Made by a program: the position numbers and the translations under genes
Shown: in pieces, positions 8,338 through 16,302 of the stretch
Layout: every line of letters begins with the position of its first letter
Position numbering within the stretch: position 1 is the first letter of the stretch
Notes under the pieces: generated by a model
The model's database searches: none
Seen by the model: only the letters and a program-made list of their open reading frames with translations
Told to the model about the DNA's origin: nothing
Assembly: GCF_036226505.1 (NCBI RefSeq)
Contig: NZ_CP108484.1
Span: 2,232,001 to 2,296,000 of the forward strand
Source of the DNA: Kitasatospora sp. NBC_01246
GTDB lineage: Bacteria > Actinomycetota > Actinomycetes > Streptomycetales > Streptomycetaceae
Length of the DNA stretch: 64,000 nt
Direction of reading: 5' to 3'

Positions 8338-9798
8338 TCAGGAGGCCGGCGGACCGGCCGCGAGCTGCGAGAGCGGGACGGGGCAGGACAGCGGGCGGCT
8401 GTCCGCCCGCGACTCGCCGGCGCCGGAGAGGCAGGCCACCGCCGGACCGCACATCCGGCCCTGGCACCAGCCCATCCCGGCCCGGGTGAGCAGCTTGACG
8501 GTCCGCGCGTCGCCCGCGCCGAGCTCCTCCACCGCCTCGGTGATCCGGGCCACCGGCACCTCCTCGCAGCGGCAGACGTCGGTGTCCGGGCGCAGCCACC
8601 CCGTCCAGCCGGGGCCGGGCCGGTGCGCCGCCGCCATCAGCTCGGCGAAGGCGCGCAGCCGGGCACGGCGGCGCAGCAGCGCCGTCGGGGCCGGGGCCCC
8701 GGCTACCGCGTGGGCCGCCAGCTCCCCCTCGGCGATCGCCAGGTCGGCGCCGCCGACCCCGCAGGTCTCGCCGGCCGCCCAGAGGCCGGGGAGGGTGGTC
8801 CGCAGCCGGGCGTCCACCGCGAGGGCGACGGCCCCGTCGGGTGTCGTCCTGGTCGCGGCGCCCAGCTCGGTGGCCAGCTCGATCTGCGGCAGCAGCCCGT
8901 GGCCGACGGCCAGCGCGTCGCAGGCGATCCGGCGCTCGGTGCCGGGCACCGGCCGCCAGTCGGCGTCCAGCCGGGCGACGGTGACGGCCGTGACCCGGTC
9001 GGTGCCGTGCGCCTCGACGACGGCGCTGCGCCGGCGCAGCCGGACGCCGTGGCGCAGCAGCGCGGCGCCGTGGCCGGCGCCCTCGACGAGCTTGGCCGGG
9101 ACGGCGGCCAGCACGTCGGGGCGCCGCGCGTAACCGAGGTAGCCGGTGGCCTCGACCACCTCGGGCACCTCGGCCCCGGCGGTGACCAGCGAGGACGCCG
9201 CCGCGAGCAGCAGCGGCCCGCTGCCGGCCACCACGATCCTCCGGCCCGGCAGCACCAGACCCGCCTTGAGCATGGCCTGCGCCCCACCGGCGGTGACCAC
9301 CCCGGGCAGCGTCCAGCCGGGGAACGGCAGCTGCCGCTCATACGCGCCGGTGGCCAGCAGGACGGCGGCGGCCCGGACGGTGGCCCGCTCGTCGGCGGCC
9401 GGCCCGAGGGTGGCGTGCACCGCCCAGCCGGTGTCGGCCGGGCGCTCCAGGGCCCAGACCTGGTGACCGCCCAGGAGGTCCACCCGGCCGGTGCGGCGGT
9501 GCGCCGCGAGCCGGTCGGCCAGCCCGGTGTAGACGGACCAGCCGTGGTGCAGCCGGTCGGGCCGGGTGGCGCCCAGCCCGGGCGCGGGGTGGCGGTAGTA
9601 CTGGCCGCCGGTGCGCGGGCCGGCGTCGAGCAGGGCGCAGCGCAGGCCGAGGTCGGCGGCGGCCACGGCCGCGGCGAGGCCCGCCGGGCCCGCACCGATC
9701 ACGGCGAGGTCGTAACCGCCCCGCTCGGCGGGCCCGGACGCCGCGGACAGCCCGGACGCTTCAGACGGTTCAGACGCTTCAGACGGCGAGGTCGGCAC
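8338..9798 (-). CDS. D-hydroxyproline dehydrogenase, large FAD/NAD-binding subunit
   Basis: The 486-residue flavoprotein has an N-terminal dinucleotide-binding motif (AVIGAGPAGLAAAVAA), a second one (IVVAGSGPLLLAAA) and a C-terminal BFD-like [2Fe-2S] module with CRCEE and later CQGRMC. This matches the HcnB-like alpha subunit of heterotrimeric D-hydroxyproline dehydrogenases and of opine/nopaline oxidases. It overlaps the small Fe-S subunit gene by 20 bases and shares a block with the third subunit. The first 22 residues are a low-complexity Ser/Glu/Ala tract encoded by short direct repeats, so the true start could be a little downstream. Confidence 0.85.
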   Translation of the reverse strand: MPTSPSEASEPSEASGLSAASGPAERGGYDLAVIGAGPAGLAAAVAAADLGLRCALLDAGPRTGGQYYRHPAPGLGATRPDRLHHGWSVYTGLADRLAAHRRTGRVDLLGGHQVWALERPADTGWAVHATLGPAADERATVRAAAVLLATGAYERQLPFPGWTLPGVVTAGGAQAMLKAGLVLPGRRIVVAGSGPLLLAAASSLVTAGAEVPEVVEATGYLGYARRPDVLAAVPAKLVEGAGHGAALLRHGVRLRRRSAVVEAHGTDRVTAVTVARLDADWRPVPGTERRIACDALAVGHGLLPQIELATELGAATRTTPDGAVALAVDARLRTTLPGLWAAGETCGVGGADLAIAEGELAAHAVAGAPAPTALLRRRARLRAFAELMAAAHRPGPGWTGWLRPDTDVCRCEEVPVARITEAVEELGAGDARTVKLLTRAGMGWCQGRMCGPAVACLSGAGESRADSRPLSCPVPLSQLAAGPPAS

Positions 9799-10123
9799 GG
9801 CCGTTGCCCTCCTGGGTGGTGACGACGGTACCGGGCTCGGCCGGCACCAGACAGGTGCGCTGGTTGGGGCGGCCGTCCACGACGGCCAGGCAGTCGAAGC
9901 AGGCGCCGATCCCGCAGAACGCCCCGCGCGGCCTGCCGCCGACCCGGGTGGTGCGCCAGGCCAGCACGCCGTCCGCCCAGAGCGCGGCGGCGATCGACTG
10001 GCCGGGCAGGGCCGGCACCGGCCGGCCGTCGAAGTCGATGGTGTGGGCGGGCCCCGGCTCCGCCCCGACCAGCGCGGCCGGGGTCCGGCGTCGCATCGGC
10101 GGGTTCATCCGCGCGTTCTCCAT
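9779..10123 (-). CDS. D-hydroxyproline dehydrogenase, small [2Fe-2S] subunit
   Basis: This 114-residue protein is an HcnA-like ferredoxin subunit with the plant-type cluster motif C-x4-C-x2-C (CGIGACFDC) and a fourth cysteine in QRTC. It should carry electrons between the two flavin subunits of the dehydrogenase that oxidises cis-4-hydroxy-D-proline to the pyrroline. An AGAGGAAC stands before the first ATG; a second ATG five codons later also has GGAG-like sequence upstream. It lies between the genes for the other two subunits. Confidence 0.85.
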   Translation of the reverse strand: MENARMNPPMRRRTPAALVGAEPGPAHTIDFDGRPVPALPGQSIAAALWADGVLAWRTTRVGGRPRGAFCGIGACFDCLAVVDGRPNQRTCLVPAEPGTVVTTQEGNGRADLAV

Positions 10124-10225
10124 TCCGAAGTTCCTCTGATCCGCCCGCGCGGTCCTGCGCCGCGCGGCCGCCCCACCCGGCCCGTCCGCCCCTGAGCCCG
10201 CCCGTCCGTCCGTCCGCGGACGGGC

Positions 10226-11389
10226 TCACGCCCCGACCGGGAAGCGGTCCGCCCGGAACGGCGCGAGGTCCAGCTCCGGGCGCTTGCCGGTGAGCTGCTC
10301 GCTGATCAGCAGCCCGGTCGCCGGGGCGAGCCCGATGCCCGCCCCTTCGTGGCCGCAGGCGTGATGGAGCCCCGGCACCCTCGGGTCGGCGCCGATCGCG
10401 GGCAGGTGGTCCGGCAGGTACGGGCGGAACCCCCGGTAGGCGCGGACCACGCTGACGTCGGCGAGCACCGGGAAGAGCGCGGCGGCCTGCGCGGCGAGCC
10501 GGTGCAGCACCTCCACCGAGAGGGTCCGGTCGAAGCCGACCCGCTCCCGGCTGGCGCCGATCAGCACCGGACCGCCGGGGGTGCCCTCGACCACCGCCGA
10601 GGTCTGCAATGCGGCCGAACCGCTGGCCACGTCCGCGACGTAGTCGGCCGCGTAGACCTTGCGCCGGACGATCCGCGGCAGCGGCTCGGTCACCAGGACG
10701 AAGCCCCGGCGGGGCAGCACCGGCAGGTGCACGCCGGCCAGCGCGGCCAGCTCGCCGCCCCAGGTGCCGGCGGCGTTGATCACGGCCGGCGCCGCCAGCC
10801 GGCGCCGGTCGGTGACGACGCCGCGTACGGCGCCGTCCGGCCCGGTGGTCACCGCCCGGACGGTCTCGCCGGTGTGCAGGACCGCGCCCGCGCGGCGGGC
10901 GGCGCGCAGCAGGTGCGCGGCGGCCAGGGCGGGCTGGACCTGGGCGTCCTGGGGGTAGAGGAACCCGCCGGCCAGCCCGGGGGCGAGGTGCGGTTCGAGT
11001 TCGCGCAGCCGCTCGCCGGGGATCTCCTCGGCGGTGACGCCGACCGTCCCCTGCTCGGCGGCGAAGGCGCGCAGGGCGTCCTGGCGGGCCGGGGTGTCGG
11101 CGACCACCAGGCCGCCCTTGGGCTCGTACTCGACGGCGGCGCCGAGCTCCTCGGCGAGCTCGCGCCAGAGCCGGGTGGACAGCAGCGCGAGGTCGAGTTC
11201 CGGCCCGGGCTCCTTGTCGGAGACCAGCAGATTGCCCTCACCGGCGCCGGTGGTGCCACCGGCGACCGGACCCCGGTCGATGACGGCGACGGCGAGCCCG
11301 GCGCGGGCGGCGTAGTAGGCGCAGGCGGCACCGACCACGCCGGCGCCGACCACGACGACATCCAGGGGAGGTCTCTGAGGCGTGGACAC
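10226..11389 (-). CDS. D-hydroxyproline dehydrogenase, catalytic FAD subunit (D-amino-acid oxidase family)
   Basis: The 387-residue protein is a glycine/D-amino-acid oxidase family member with the FAD motif VVVGAGVVGAACAYYAARAG at residues 12-31 and the C-terminal GHEGAGIGLAPATG segment that closes the flavin site. It corresponds to the HcnC-like beta subunit that binds the amino-acid substrate. It is the first gene of the block. The start is a GTG with no ribosome-binding site; the promoter 6 bases upstream predicts transcription starting at the GTG, so the mRNA is probably leaderless. Confidence 0.85.
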   Translation of the reverse strand: MSTPQRPPLDVVVVGAGVVGAACAYYAARAGLAVAVIDRGPVAGGTTGAGEGNLLVSDKEPGPELDLALLSTRLWRELAEELGAAVEYEPKGGLVVADTPARQDALRAFAAEQGTVGVTAEEIPGERLRELEPHLAPGLAGGFLYPQDAQVQPALAAAHLLRAARRAGAVLHTGETVRAVTTGPDGAVRGVVTDRRRLAAPAVINAAGTWGGELAALAGVHLPVLPRRGFVLVTEPLPRIVRRKVYAADYVADVASGSAALQTSAVVEGTPGGPVLIGASRERVGFDRTLSVEVLHRLAAQAAALFPVLADVSVVRAYRGFRPYLPDHLPAIGADPRVPGLHHACGHEGAGIGLAPATGLLISEQLTGKRPELDLAPFRADRFPVGA

Positions 11390-11394
11390 CGCAG

Positions 11395-11424
11395 TAATAT
11401 GTCACATGCCATCGTGCCTGCCAA
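11395..11424 (-). promoter_or_regulatory. Main promoter of the hydroxyproline cluster with candidate operator
   Basis: On the minus strand TTGGCA (11424-11419) and CATATT (11401-11396) are 17 bases apart. The motif ATGTGACATATTA (11407-11395) covers the -10 region. The -10 box ends six bases before the GTG of the first gene, which implies a leaderless transcript. Confidence 0.6.
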
Positions 11425-11523
11425 GAGCGCCCCGCCGACCGGTCAGCTCCGGGCCGAGAGGCCGGCCCCGGAACCCCCGTGCACGGCACCCCACCGGCGG
11501 CTTCCCCGACGACGGGGCCCATG

Positions 11524-11570
11524 CGAAAGACCCCGGCCCCACCGGGAAACGGCGGGGCCGGGGTCTTTCG
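11524..11570 (-). terminator. Strong hairpin terminator after tatC
   Basis: A perfect 17-base stem (11524-11540 with 11554-11570) with a 13-base loop lies just beyond the tatC stop codon. Confidence 0.85.
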
Positions 11571-11585
11571 AGGCGGGTCACCCCA

Positions 11586-12527
11586 TCACGTGATGTCGTC
11601 CATCTGCTCGTGCCGGGCGGCCGGCACCGGCGCCGGGATCACCGGCGCGCGGGAGGCCTCGACGGCCTCCGTGCCCTCCACCGGCTGCACCGAGAGATCC
11701 AGGTGCGAGGCCTCCTCGTCGTCCAGCCCGAGGTCCGGGTTGCGACGGGCCTTGCGCCGGTCGTTCACGATGGCGATCCCGACCGCGACGAAGTACAGCG
11801 CCCAGATCGGCGCGGCCAGCACCAGCATGCTGACGGGCTCGGCGCTCGGCGTCGCGAAGGCGGCGAAGACGGTGATCGCCAGCACCATGCCGCGCCACCA
11901 GCCGAGCAGCCGCTTGCCGGTGACCATGCCGACCATGTTCAGCATCACCAGCAGCAGCGGGAACTCGAAGGCGAGGCCGAAGACCAGCACCATCCGGGTC
12001 GCGATGTCGAGGTAGTCCTCGGGCGGCAGGATCGGCGTGGTGTTGTTCGGGGTGAACGAGATCAGTACGTCGACCGTGGTCGGCAGCACCAGGATGGCGC
12101 AGGTCACGCCGGCCAGGAACAGCGGCGCCCCGCAGGCCATGAAGATGATCGTGTACTTCTTCTCGTGCCGGTGCAGACCCGGCGCGACGAAGGCCCAGAC
12201 CTGGTAGAGCCAGACCGGCACGGCCGCGACCACACCGGCCGTCAGCGACACCTTGAGCATCCAGGTGAAACCGGCGGTCAGACCGATGTTGGAGACCTGG
12301 GCGCACTTGCCGTGGTACTGGTCGGCGGTCTCCACGGTGCAGTGCGGCAGCGGCTTCAGCAGGAAGTCTTCGAGCTGCTTGTGGTAGATCGCAGCGACGA
12401 TCGTGATGACCACGATCGCCAGGACCGACTTGACCACCCGGTTCCGCAGTTCCCGCAGGTGGTCGGCGAGGGCCATCCGCCCCTCAGGATCCTTGGACGT
12501 CTTCGACGCCTTCGAGAGCTTGCTCAA
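11586..12527 (-). CDS. tatC: Sec-independent protein translocase TatC
   Basis: TatC is the membrane receptor that binds twin-arginine signal peptides of folded exported proteins. The 313-residue protein has six hydrophobic segments and the conserved N-terminal HLRELRNRVVKS and the FEFPLLLVMLN region. A polar C-terminal tail of about 60 residues follows the last membrane segment. The frame opens with a TTG after GAGGACCGGGG, giving a Ser/Lys-rich leader (SKLSKASKTSK) encoded by short direct repeats; an ATG 17 codons later is the alternative. tatA lies just upstream. Confidence 0.95.
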   Translation of the reverse strand: MSKLSKASKTSKDPEGRMALADHLRELRNRVVKSVLAIVVITIVAAIYHKQLEDFLLKPLPHCTVETADQYHGKCAQVSNIGLTAGFTWMLKVSLTAGVVAAVPVWLYQVWAFVAPGLHRHEKKYTIIFMACGAPLFLAGVTCAILVLPTTVDVLISFTPNNTTPILPPEDYLDIATRMVLVFGLAFEFPLLLVMLNMVGMVTGKRLLGWWRGMVLAITVFAAFATPSAEPVSMLVLAAPIWALYFVAVGIAIVNDRRKARRNPDLGLDDEEASHLDLSVQPVEGTEAVEASRAPVIPAPVPAARHEQMDDIT

Positions 12528-12617
12528 CCCCGGTCCTCAACTCGTGCGTCGAGCCCCGCCGGTCGACGGGCCTCACTAGTCGCTTGCGTCACGTGCACCA
12601 CGTGCGCCGCGGACCGC

Positions 12618-12917
12618 TCAACGCGGGCCGCCACCGTCCGTTCCCGTCCCGGTGGGCTGCTCGGCCACCGGCCGGGCCGTCCCGGACGCCCCCGGCGCGG
12701 CCTGGATCGTCTTCGCGGGGTCGGCCGCGACGGCGGGCGCGGGCTGGGCCGGCGCGCTCTCGTCCGCCGCACCGTCCGAACGCATCGCCTTGGTCTCGCT
12801 CTTCAGGATCCGCATGGACTGGCCGAGCGAGCGCGCCAGGTCGGGCAGCCGCTTGGCGCCGAAGAGCAGAATGGCAAGAACCACGATCACCAGGATCGCG
12901 GTCGGCGAGATCCGCAT
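12618..12917 (-). CDS. tatA: Sec-independent protein translocase TatA
   Basis: This 99-residue protein has one N-terminal membrane helix (AILVIVVLAILLFGAKRLP), the invariant FG hinge and an amphipathic helix (LARSLGQSMRILKSETKAM), followed by a Pro/Ala-rich tail. It oligomerises to form the Tat translocation site with TatC, encoded 90 bases downstream. The long acidic and proline-rich tail is common in actinomycete TatA proteins. Confidence 0.95.
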   Translation of the reverse strand: MRISPTAILVIVVLAILLFGAKRLPDLARSLGQSMRILKSETKAMRSDGAADESAPAQPAPAVAADPAKTIQAAPGASGTARPVAEQPTGTGTDGGGPR

Positions 12918-13146
12918 GTTCGACCACCTTCAGTCATGGCGGCACACCGGCAGGCCACCGCTGCGGGGATGGTAACCGCTGCGAGTGACGCCCTGACGAC
13001 GGCCGCCCGAACAGGACAGCGGCCCCCGTCGCACTTCAGGAGCCTGCTGAGAGCGTAACCCGCCCGAACCTCCGGGCAGCAGCCCCCGTACCCCCGAAGT
13101 CCTCGCGACGGTCAACCGTTACCGGCCGCCCGCCCGGGCCGGCCGC

Positions 13147-13332
13147 TCAGCGGCCCGGAACCGCCGCGGCGAGGTCGCCGGCCGCCTCGGCCAGCGCCCG
13201 GGAGGCGGTGTCCACTCCCTTGGCCAGCGTCCGCACGTCCAGCCAGAGCCGGATCGCGAGGACACCGAGGACCAGCAGACCGGCGGTGGCGAGCAGGACG
13301 GCGGCGACGAGCATCCAGGACATGGCCCCCAC
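13147..13332 (-). CDS. Small single-pass membrane protein of unknown function
   Basis: The 61-residue product has one membrane helix near the N-terminus (MLVAAVLLATAGLLVLGVLA) followed by an amphipathic stretch (LWLDVRTLAKGVDTASRALA) of likely coiled-coil character, loosely like DUF948 proteins. It begins one base after the stop of the zinc-ribbon gene, so the two are probably co-translated. I do not recognise a function. About 230 bases without an apparent gene separate it from tatA. Confidence 0.55.
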   Translation of the reverse strand: MGAMSWMLVAAVLLATAGLLVLGVLAIRLWLDVRTLAKGVDTASRALAEAAGDLAAAVPGR

Positions 13333-13333
13333 C

Positions 13334-13624
13334 CTATCCGCCGGCTTCGGCCCGACCCGTCCCGCCCGACGGCAGGACGGCCCCCGCCGCGCCCGGCCCC
13401 CCGGCCGGGACGAGACGCATCGTCCGCACCCCGGCGCCGGTCAGCGCCGACACGATCTTCTCCCCCGCCTGCTTGCGGACCGAGGCGCCGCAGAGCGGGC
13501 AGCCGAAGCTGTAGTGCGCCTGGGCCGGCGTCCGGCCCAGCGTGAGGCGGAACTCCTCGGCGGGCAGCTCCACCTTCTCCCGGCACTCCGAGCAGTAGAC
13601 CTTGAATCTGGTACCCGGCTCCAC
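13334..13624 (-). CDS. Zinc-ribbon protein of unknown function
   Basis: The 96-residue protein contains two CxxC knuckles (YCSEC at about residue 11 and GCPLC at about 42), which form a probable zinc ribbon in the first 55 residues; the rest is low-complexity Gly/Ala. The start is a GTG three bases after the pafC stop, so it probably belongs to the pafBC transcription unit. Its steady position between pafC and tatA in related actinomycetes is my recollection, not something shown here. No function is assigned. Confidence 0.65.
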   Translation of the reverse strand: MEPGTRFKVYCSECREKVELPAEEFRLTLGRTPAQAHYSFGCPLCGASVRKQAGEKIVSALTGAGVRTMRLVPAGGPGAAGAVLPSGGTGRAEAGG

Positions 13625-13627
13625 GGC

Positions 13628-14584
13628 TCAGACCTGCCCCTCCCCGTAGCCGGCCAGCGCCTCCAGCGCCGCCGACCGCGCCTGCTCGGCGAGCGCCGGC
13701 GGCGAGACGATCCGCCCGTCCCGGCCGAGCCGCAGCGCCAGCGGGCGCAGCTGGGACGGGTCGGCGCTGCGCAGGGTGATCCGCAGCCCGCCGTCGGGCA
13801 GTTCCTCGGCCCGGTCGTGGGTGTAGTACTCGGCCACCCAGCGCCCGCCGGAGGACACCTCGACCACCACCTCGGGGTCGGTCGCGGACGGGTTGACCAG
13901 CCCGCCCGAGAGGTCGCGCGGCTCCCGCTTGGGCGGGTCGGAGGGGATGTCCAGCACCTTGATCTCGGCGACCCGGTCGAGCCGGAACATCCGGTGGTCC
14001 TCGGAGGTCCGGCACCAGGCCTCCAGGTAGGTGTGGCCCTCGGTGAGCAGCCGGATCGGGTCGACCTCGCGCTCGGTCATGCCGCCGCGCCCGTGCGAGT
14101 AGTACCGCAGCCAGAGCCGCCGGCCCTCGCTCAGCGCACGGTCGATGTCCGCGAAGACGTGGCTCTCCGCCTCGAAGGTGACACCGACCCGGGCGCTGCC
14201 CTCGGCGCTGTCCCCGGCGGCGTTCTCGATCTTGGCGACGGCCCGGGTGAGCGCCTCCCGGTCACCGGCCCGCAGACCGGGCAAGCCCGCCACCGCGCGG
14301 GCGGCGACCAGCAGCGCGGTCGCCTCGTCCGCGGCCAGCCGCAGCGGCTGGGCGACGTCGTCGACGTTGTGCCACCAGATCCGCTCGCCGTCGGTGTCGA
14401 TGTCGAGCAGGTCACCGCCGCGGAAGCTGGTGCCGCACATCGGCAGCACGTTGAGGTCGCCGATCAGCTCGCGCTCGGTGATCCCGAAGGCCCGGGCCAC
14501 CTCGGCGACCTCGGCGCCGGGCCGCTCGCGCAGGTAGGTGACCAGCGAGAGCATCCGCCGGGTCTGGTCGATCGCGTTGCTCAT
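13628..14584 (-). CDS. pafC: WYL-domain transcriptional regulator PafC
   Basis: The 318-residue protein has an N-terminal winged helix (TRRMLSLVTYLRERPGAEVA) and a WYL domain, with the LWLRYYSHGRGGMTEREVDP core, plus a C-terminal extension. PafC acts with PafB as a heteromeric activator of the RecA-independent DNA-damage response in actinobacteria; the name reflects proximity to pafA, not a role in pupylation. Its ATG overlaps the pafB stop (ATGA). Confidence 0.93.
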   Translation of the reverse strand: MSNAIDQTRRMLSLVTYLRERPGAEVAEVARAFGITERELIGDLNVLPMCGTSFRGGDLLDIDTDGERIWWHNVDDVAQPLRLAADEATALLVAARAVAGLPGLRAGDREALTRAVAKIENAAGDSAEGSARVGVTFEAESHVFADIDRALSEGRRLWLRYYSHGRGGMTEREVDPIRLLTEGHTYLEAWCRTSEDHRMFRLDRVAEIKVLDIPSDPPKREPRDLSGGLVNPSATDPEVVVEVSSGGRWVAEYYTHDRAEELPDGGLRITLRSADPSQLRPLALRLGRDGRIVSPPALAEQARSAALEALAGYGEGQV

Positions 14585-15597
14585 GCCCGCACTCCTTCAG
14601 CACTCTCCACCGCGGCGCCCTCGGCGCCACCCGCCCCGGCCACCGCGCGCAGCCGCTCGATCACGTCGGCGCGCAGCTCCTCGGGGCCGATCACCAGCAC
14701 GTCCGGCCCGAACTCGGCGAGGTCGGCGCCGAGCCCGTTGCCGTACGGGATCTCCAGCTCGTCCCAGCCCTCGTCGGCCGCGGACTGCGGCCGGGTGCTC
14801 AGCGCCTTGGTGCGCAGCGGGAAGCCGGCACCGCGGCGGACCCTGACGACCGCCGTCGCGGTGGCGCCCTCACCGGCGAACTTGGCGACCGTGGCGCGGA
14901 CGTCGACGTGCTCCGGGACGGTGCCGAGGAACGCCCCGGAGCGGGTGCGGACCTTGCCGGTGATCCGGCTGAGCCGGAAGACCCGGGCGTCGGAGCGGTC
15001 GCGGTCCCAGCCCGCCAGGTACCAGTGGCCGCGCCAGCACTCCAGCGCCCAGGGCTCCACGGTGCGCTGCTCGGCGGCGGCGGCGCCGGCCTTGCGGTAC
15101 TCGAAGGTCACCGGGCGGCGGTCGCGGGCGGCGGTGAGCAGCGGTTCGAACGCGGCCTCCCGGGCGGGGATGCGCGGTTCGAGGGCGCTGCGGCTCTCGG
15201 TCTCGGTGAACGGGACCCCGGCGGCGCGCAGCTTCTGCAGGGCGCCGCTGGCCGCGCCGGACATCTTGGCCTGCTGCCAGACCCGGGCGGCGAGGGTGAG
15301 CGCGGCGGCCTCCTCGGCGTCGAGGGCGATCTCCGGCAGCCGGTTGCGGTCGGCGCGGGCGAGGTAGCCGAGCTCGCCGTCCAGGGCGTTCTCGTCGACG
15401 TCGATGACCAGACCGAGTTCGCGCAGGTCGTCCTTGTCCCGCTCGAACATCCGGTTGAAGGCGTCCTCGCTGCTGTTCTGCCAGGCCTCACGGTACGCCT
15501 CGATGGATTCCCGCAGCTCCTTCTTGGAGAGCGGACGTCTGGTGTTCATCAGGCACAGGGCGAGATTCATCAGCCGCTCTGCCTTGGCGATCGCCAT
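14581..15597 (-). CDS. pafB: WYL-domain transcriptional regulator PafB
   Basis: This 338-residue partner of PafC has an N-terminal helix-turn-helix region (SKKELRESIEAYREAW), a WYL domain (RRPVTFEYRKAG) and a WCX-type C-terminus. The two together switch on DNA-repair genes after damage. The start is an ATG after GGAAGGG; sequence upstream in the same frame is not conserved-looking. It lies downstream of an FKBP gene that ends in its own terminator, so pafBC is likely transcribed separately. Confidence 0.93.
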   Translation of the reverse strand: MAIAKAERLMNLALCLMNTRRPLSKKELRESIEAYREAWQNSSEDAFNRMFERDKDDLRELGLVIDVDENALDGELGYLARADRNRLPEIALDAEEAAALTLAARVWQQAKMSGAASGALQKLRAAGVPFTETESRSALEPRIPAREAAFEPLLTAARDRRPVTFEYRKAGAAAAEQRTVEPWALECWRGHWYLAGWDRDRSDARVFRLSRITGKVRTRSGAFLGTVPEHVDVRATVAKFAGEGATATAVVRVRRGAGFPLRTKALSTRPQSAADEGWDELEIPYGNGLGADLAEFGPDVLVIGPEELRADVIERLRAVAGAGGAEGAAVESAEGVRA

Positions 15598-15718
15598 CGC
15601 TGACCCTTCCGGTGTGCCGCGCCGCGCGCGGGGTGCGCCCGCCGGGCAGTGGTCGACCCGGCGGGACCGACCGTACCGGTAGCGGTACGCACTGCAAAAG
15701 CCGAGTCCGCGAACGCGC

Positions 15719-15753
15719 GAGGGCCGCACCCCCGGGGTGGGGGTGCGGCCCTC
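15719..15753 (-). terminator. Hairpin terminator after the cytosolic FKBP gene
   Basis: A perfect 15-base stem (15719-15733 with 15739-15753) and a five-base loop follow the FKBP stop codon at 15767. Confidence 0.85.
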
Positions 15754-15766
15754 GGTCACGACCGGC

Positions 15767-16141
15767 TCAGACGCCCAGCAGGTCGACGACGAAGATCAGG
15801 GTCGAGCCCGCCGGGATGAGCGGGGACGGCGACTGGTTGCCGTACGCCAGGTGCGCCGGGATGACCAGCTCGCGGCGGCCGCCGACCTTCATGCCGACGA
15901 CGCCCTGGTCCCAGCCCTTGATGACGCGGCCGGCGCCGAGCGGGAACTTGAAGCTGCTGCCGCGGTTCCAGCTGGCGTCGAACTCCTCACCGGACTCGAA
16001 CGTGACACCGACGTAGTGCACCTCGACGACCTGGCCCGGCTTGGCCTCCTCGCCGGTGCCGACCTCGATGTCGCGGATCTGCAGCTCGGTGGGCGCGTCG
16101 CCGCCCGGGAAGTCGATCTCCGGCTTCGTCTTGTTGCTCAC
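15767..16141 (-). CDS. FKBP-type peptidyl-prolyl isomerase, single domain, cytosolic
   Basis: This 124-residue protein is one FKBP domain: VEVHYVGVTFESGEEFDAS, then FPLGAGRVIKGWDQGVVGMK, LVIPAHLAYGN and IPAGSTLIFVVDLL. It catalyses cis/trans isomerisation of prolyl bonds and keeps the aromatic site residues seen in active enzymes. There is no signal peptide, unlike the two longer paralogues upstream. It is the third of three consecutive FKBP genes downstream of pafA. Confidence 0.93.
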   Translation of the reverse strand: MSNKTKPEIDFPGGDAPTELQIRDIEVGTGEEAKPGQVVEVHYVGVTFESGEEFDASWNRGSSFKFPLGAGRVIKGWDQGVVGMKVGGRRELVIPAHLAYGNQSPSPLIPAGSTLIFVVDLLGV

Positions 16142-16302
16142 ATCTGCCTCTTCTCGCGGTTGGTTCGGTTCATGACCAGGCGGCGGGCACCCGTACCCGG
16201 TCCGTTACCCGGACCACGGTACGGGCGCCCGCCGCCCGTGCGGGCTCGGCCACGCGGCCGGTCCCGAAGGTCACACACCCACCATTGTCACCCGAAAGTG
16301 GA

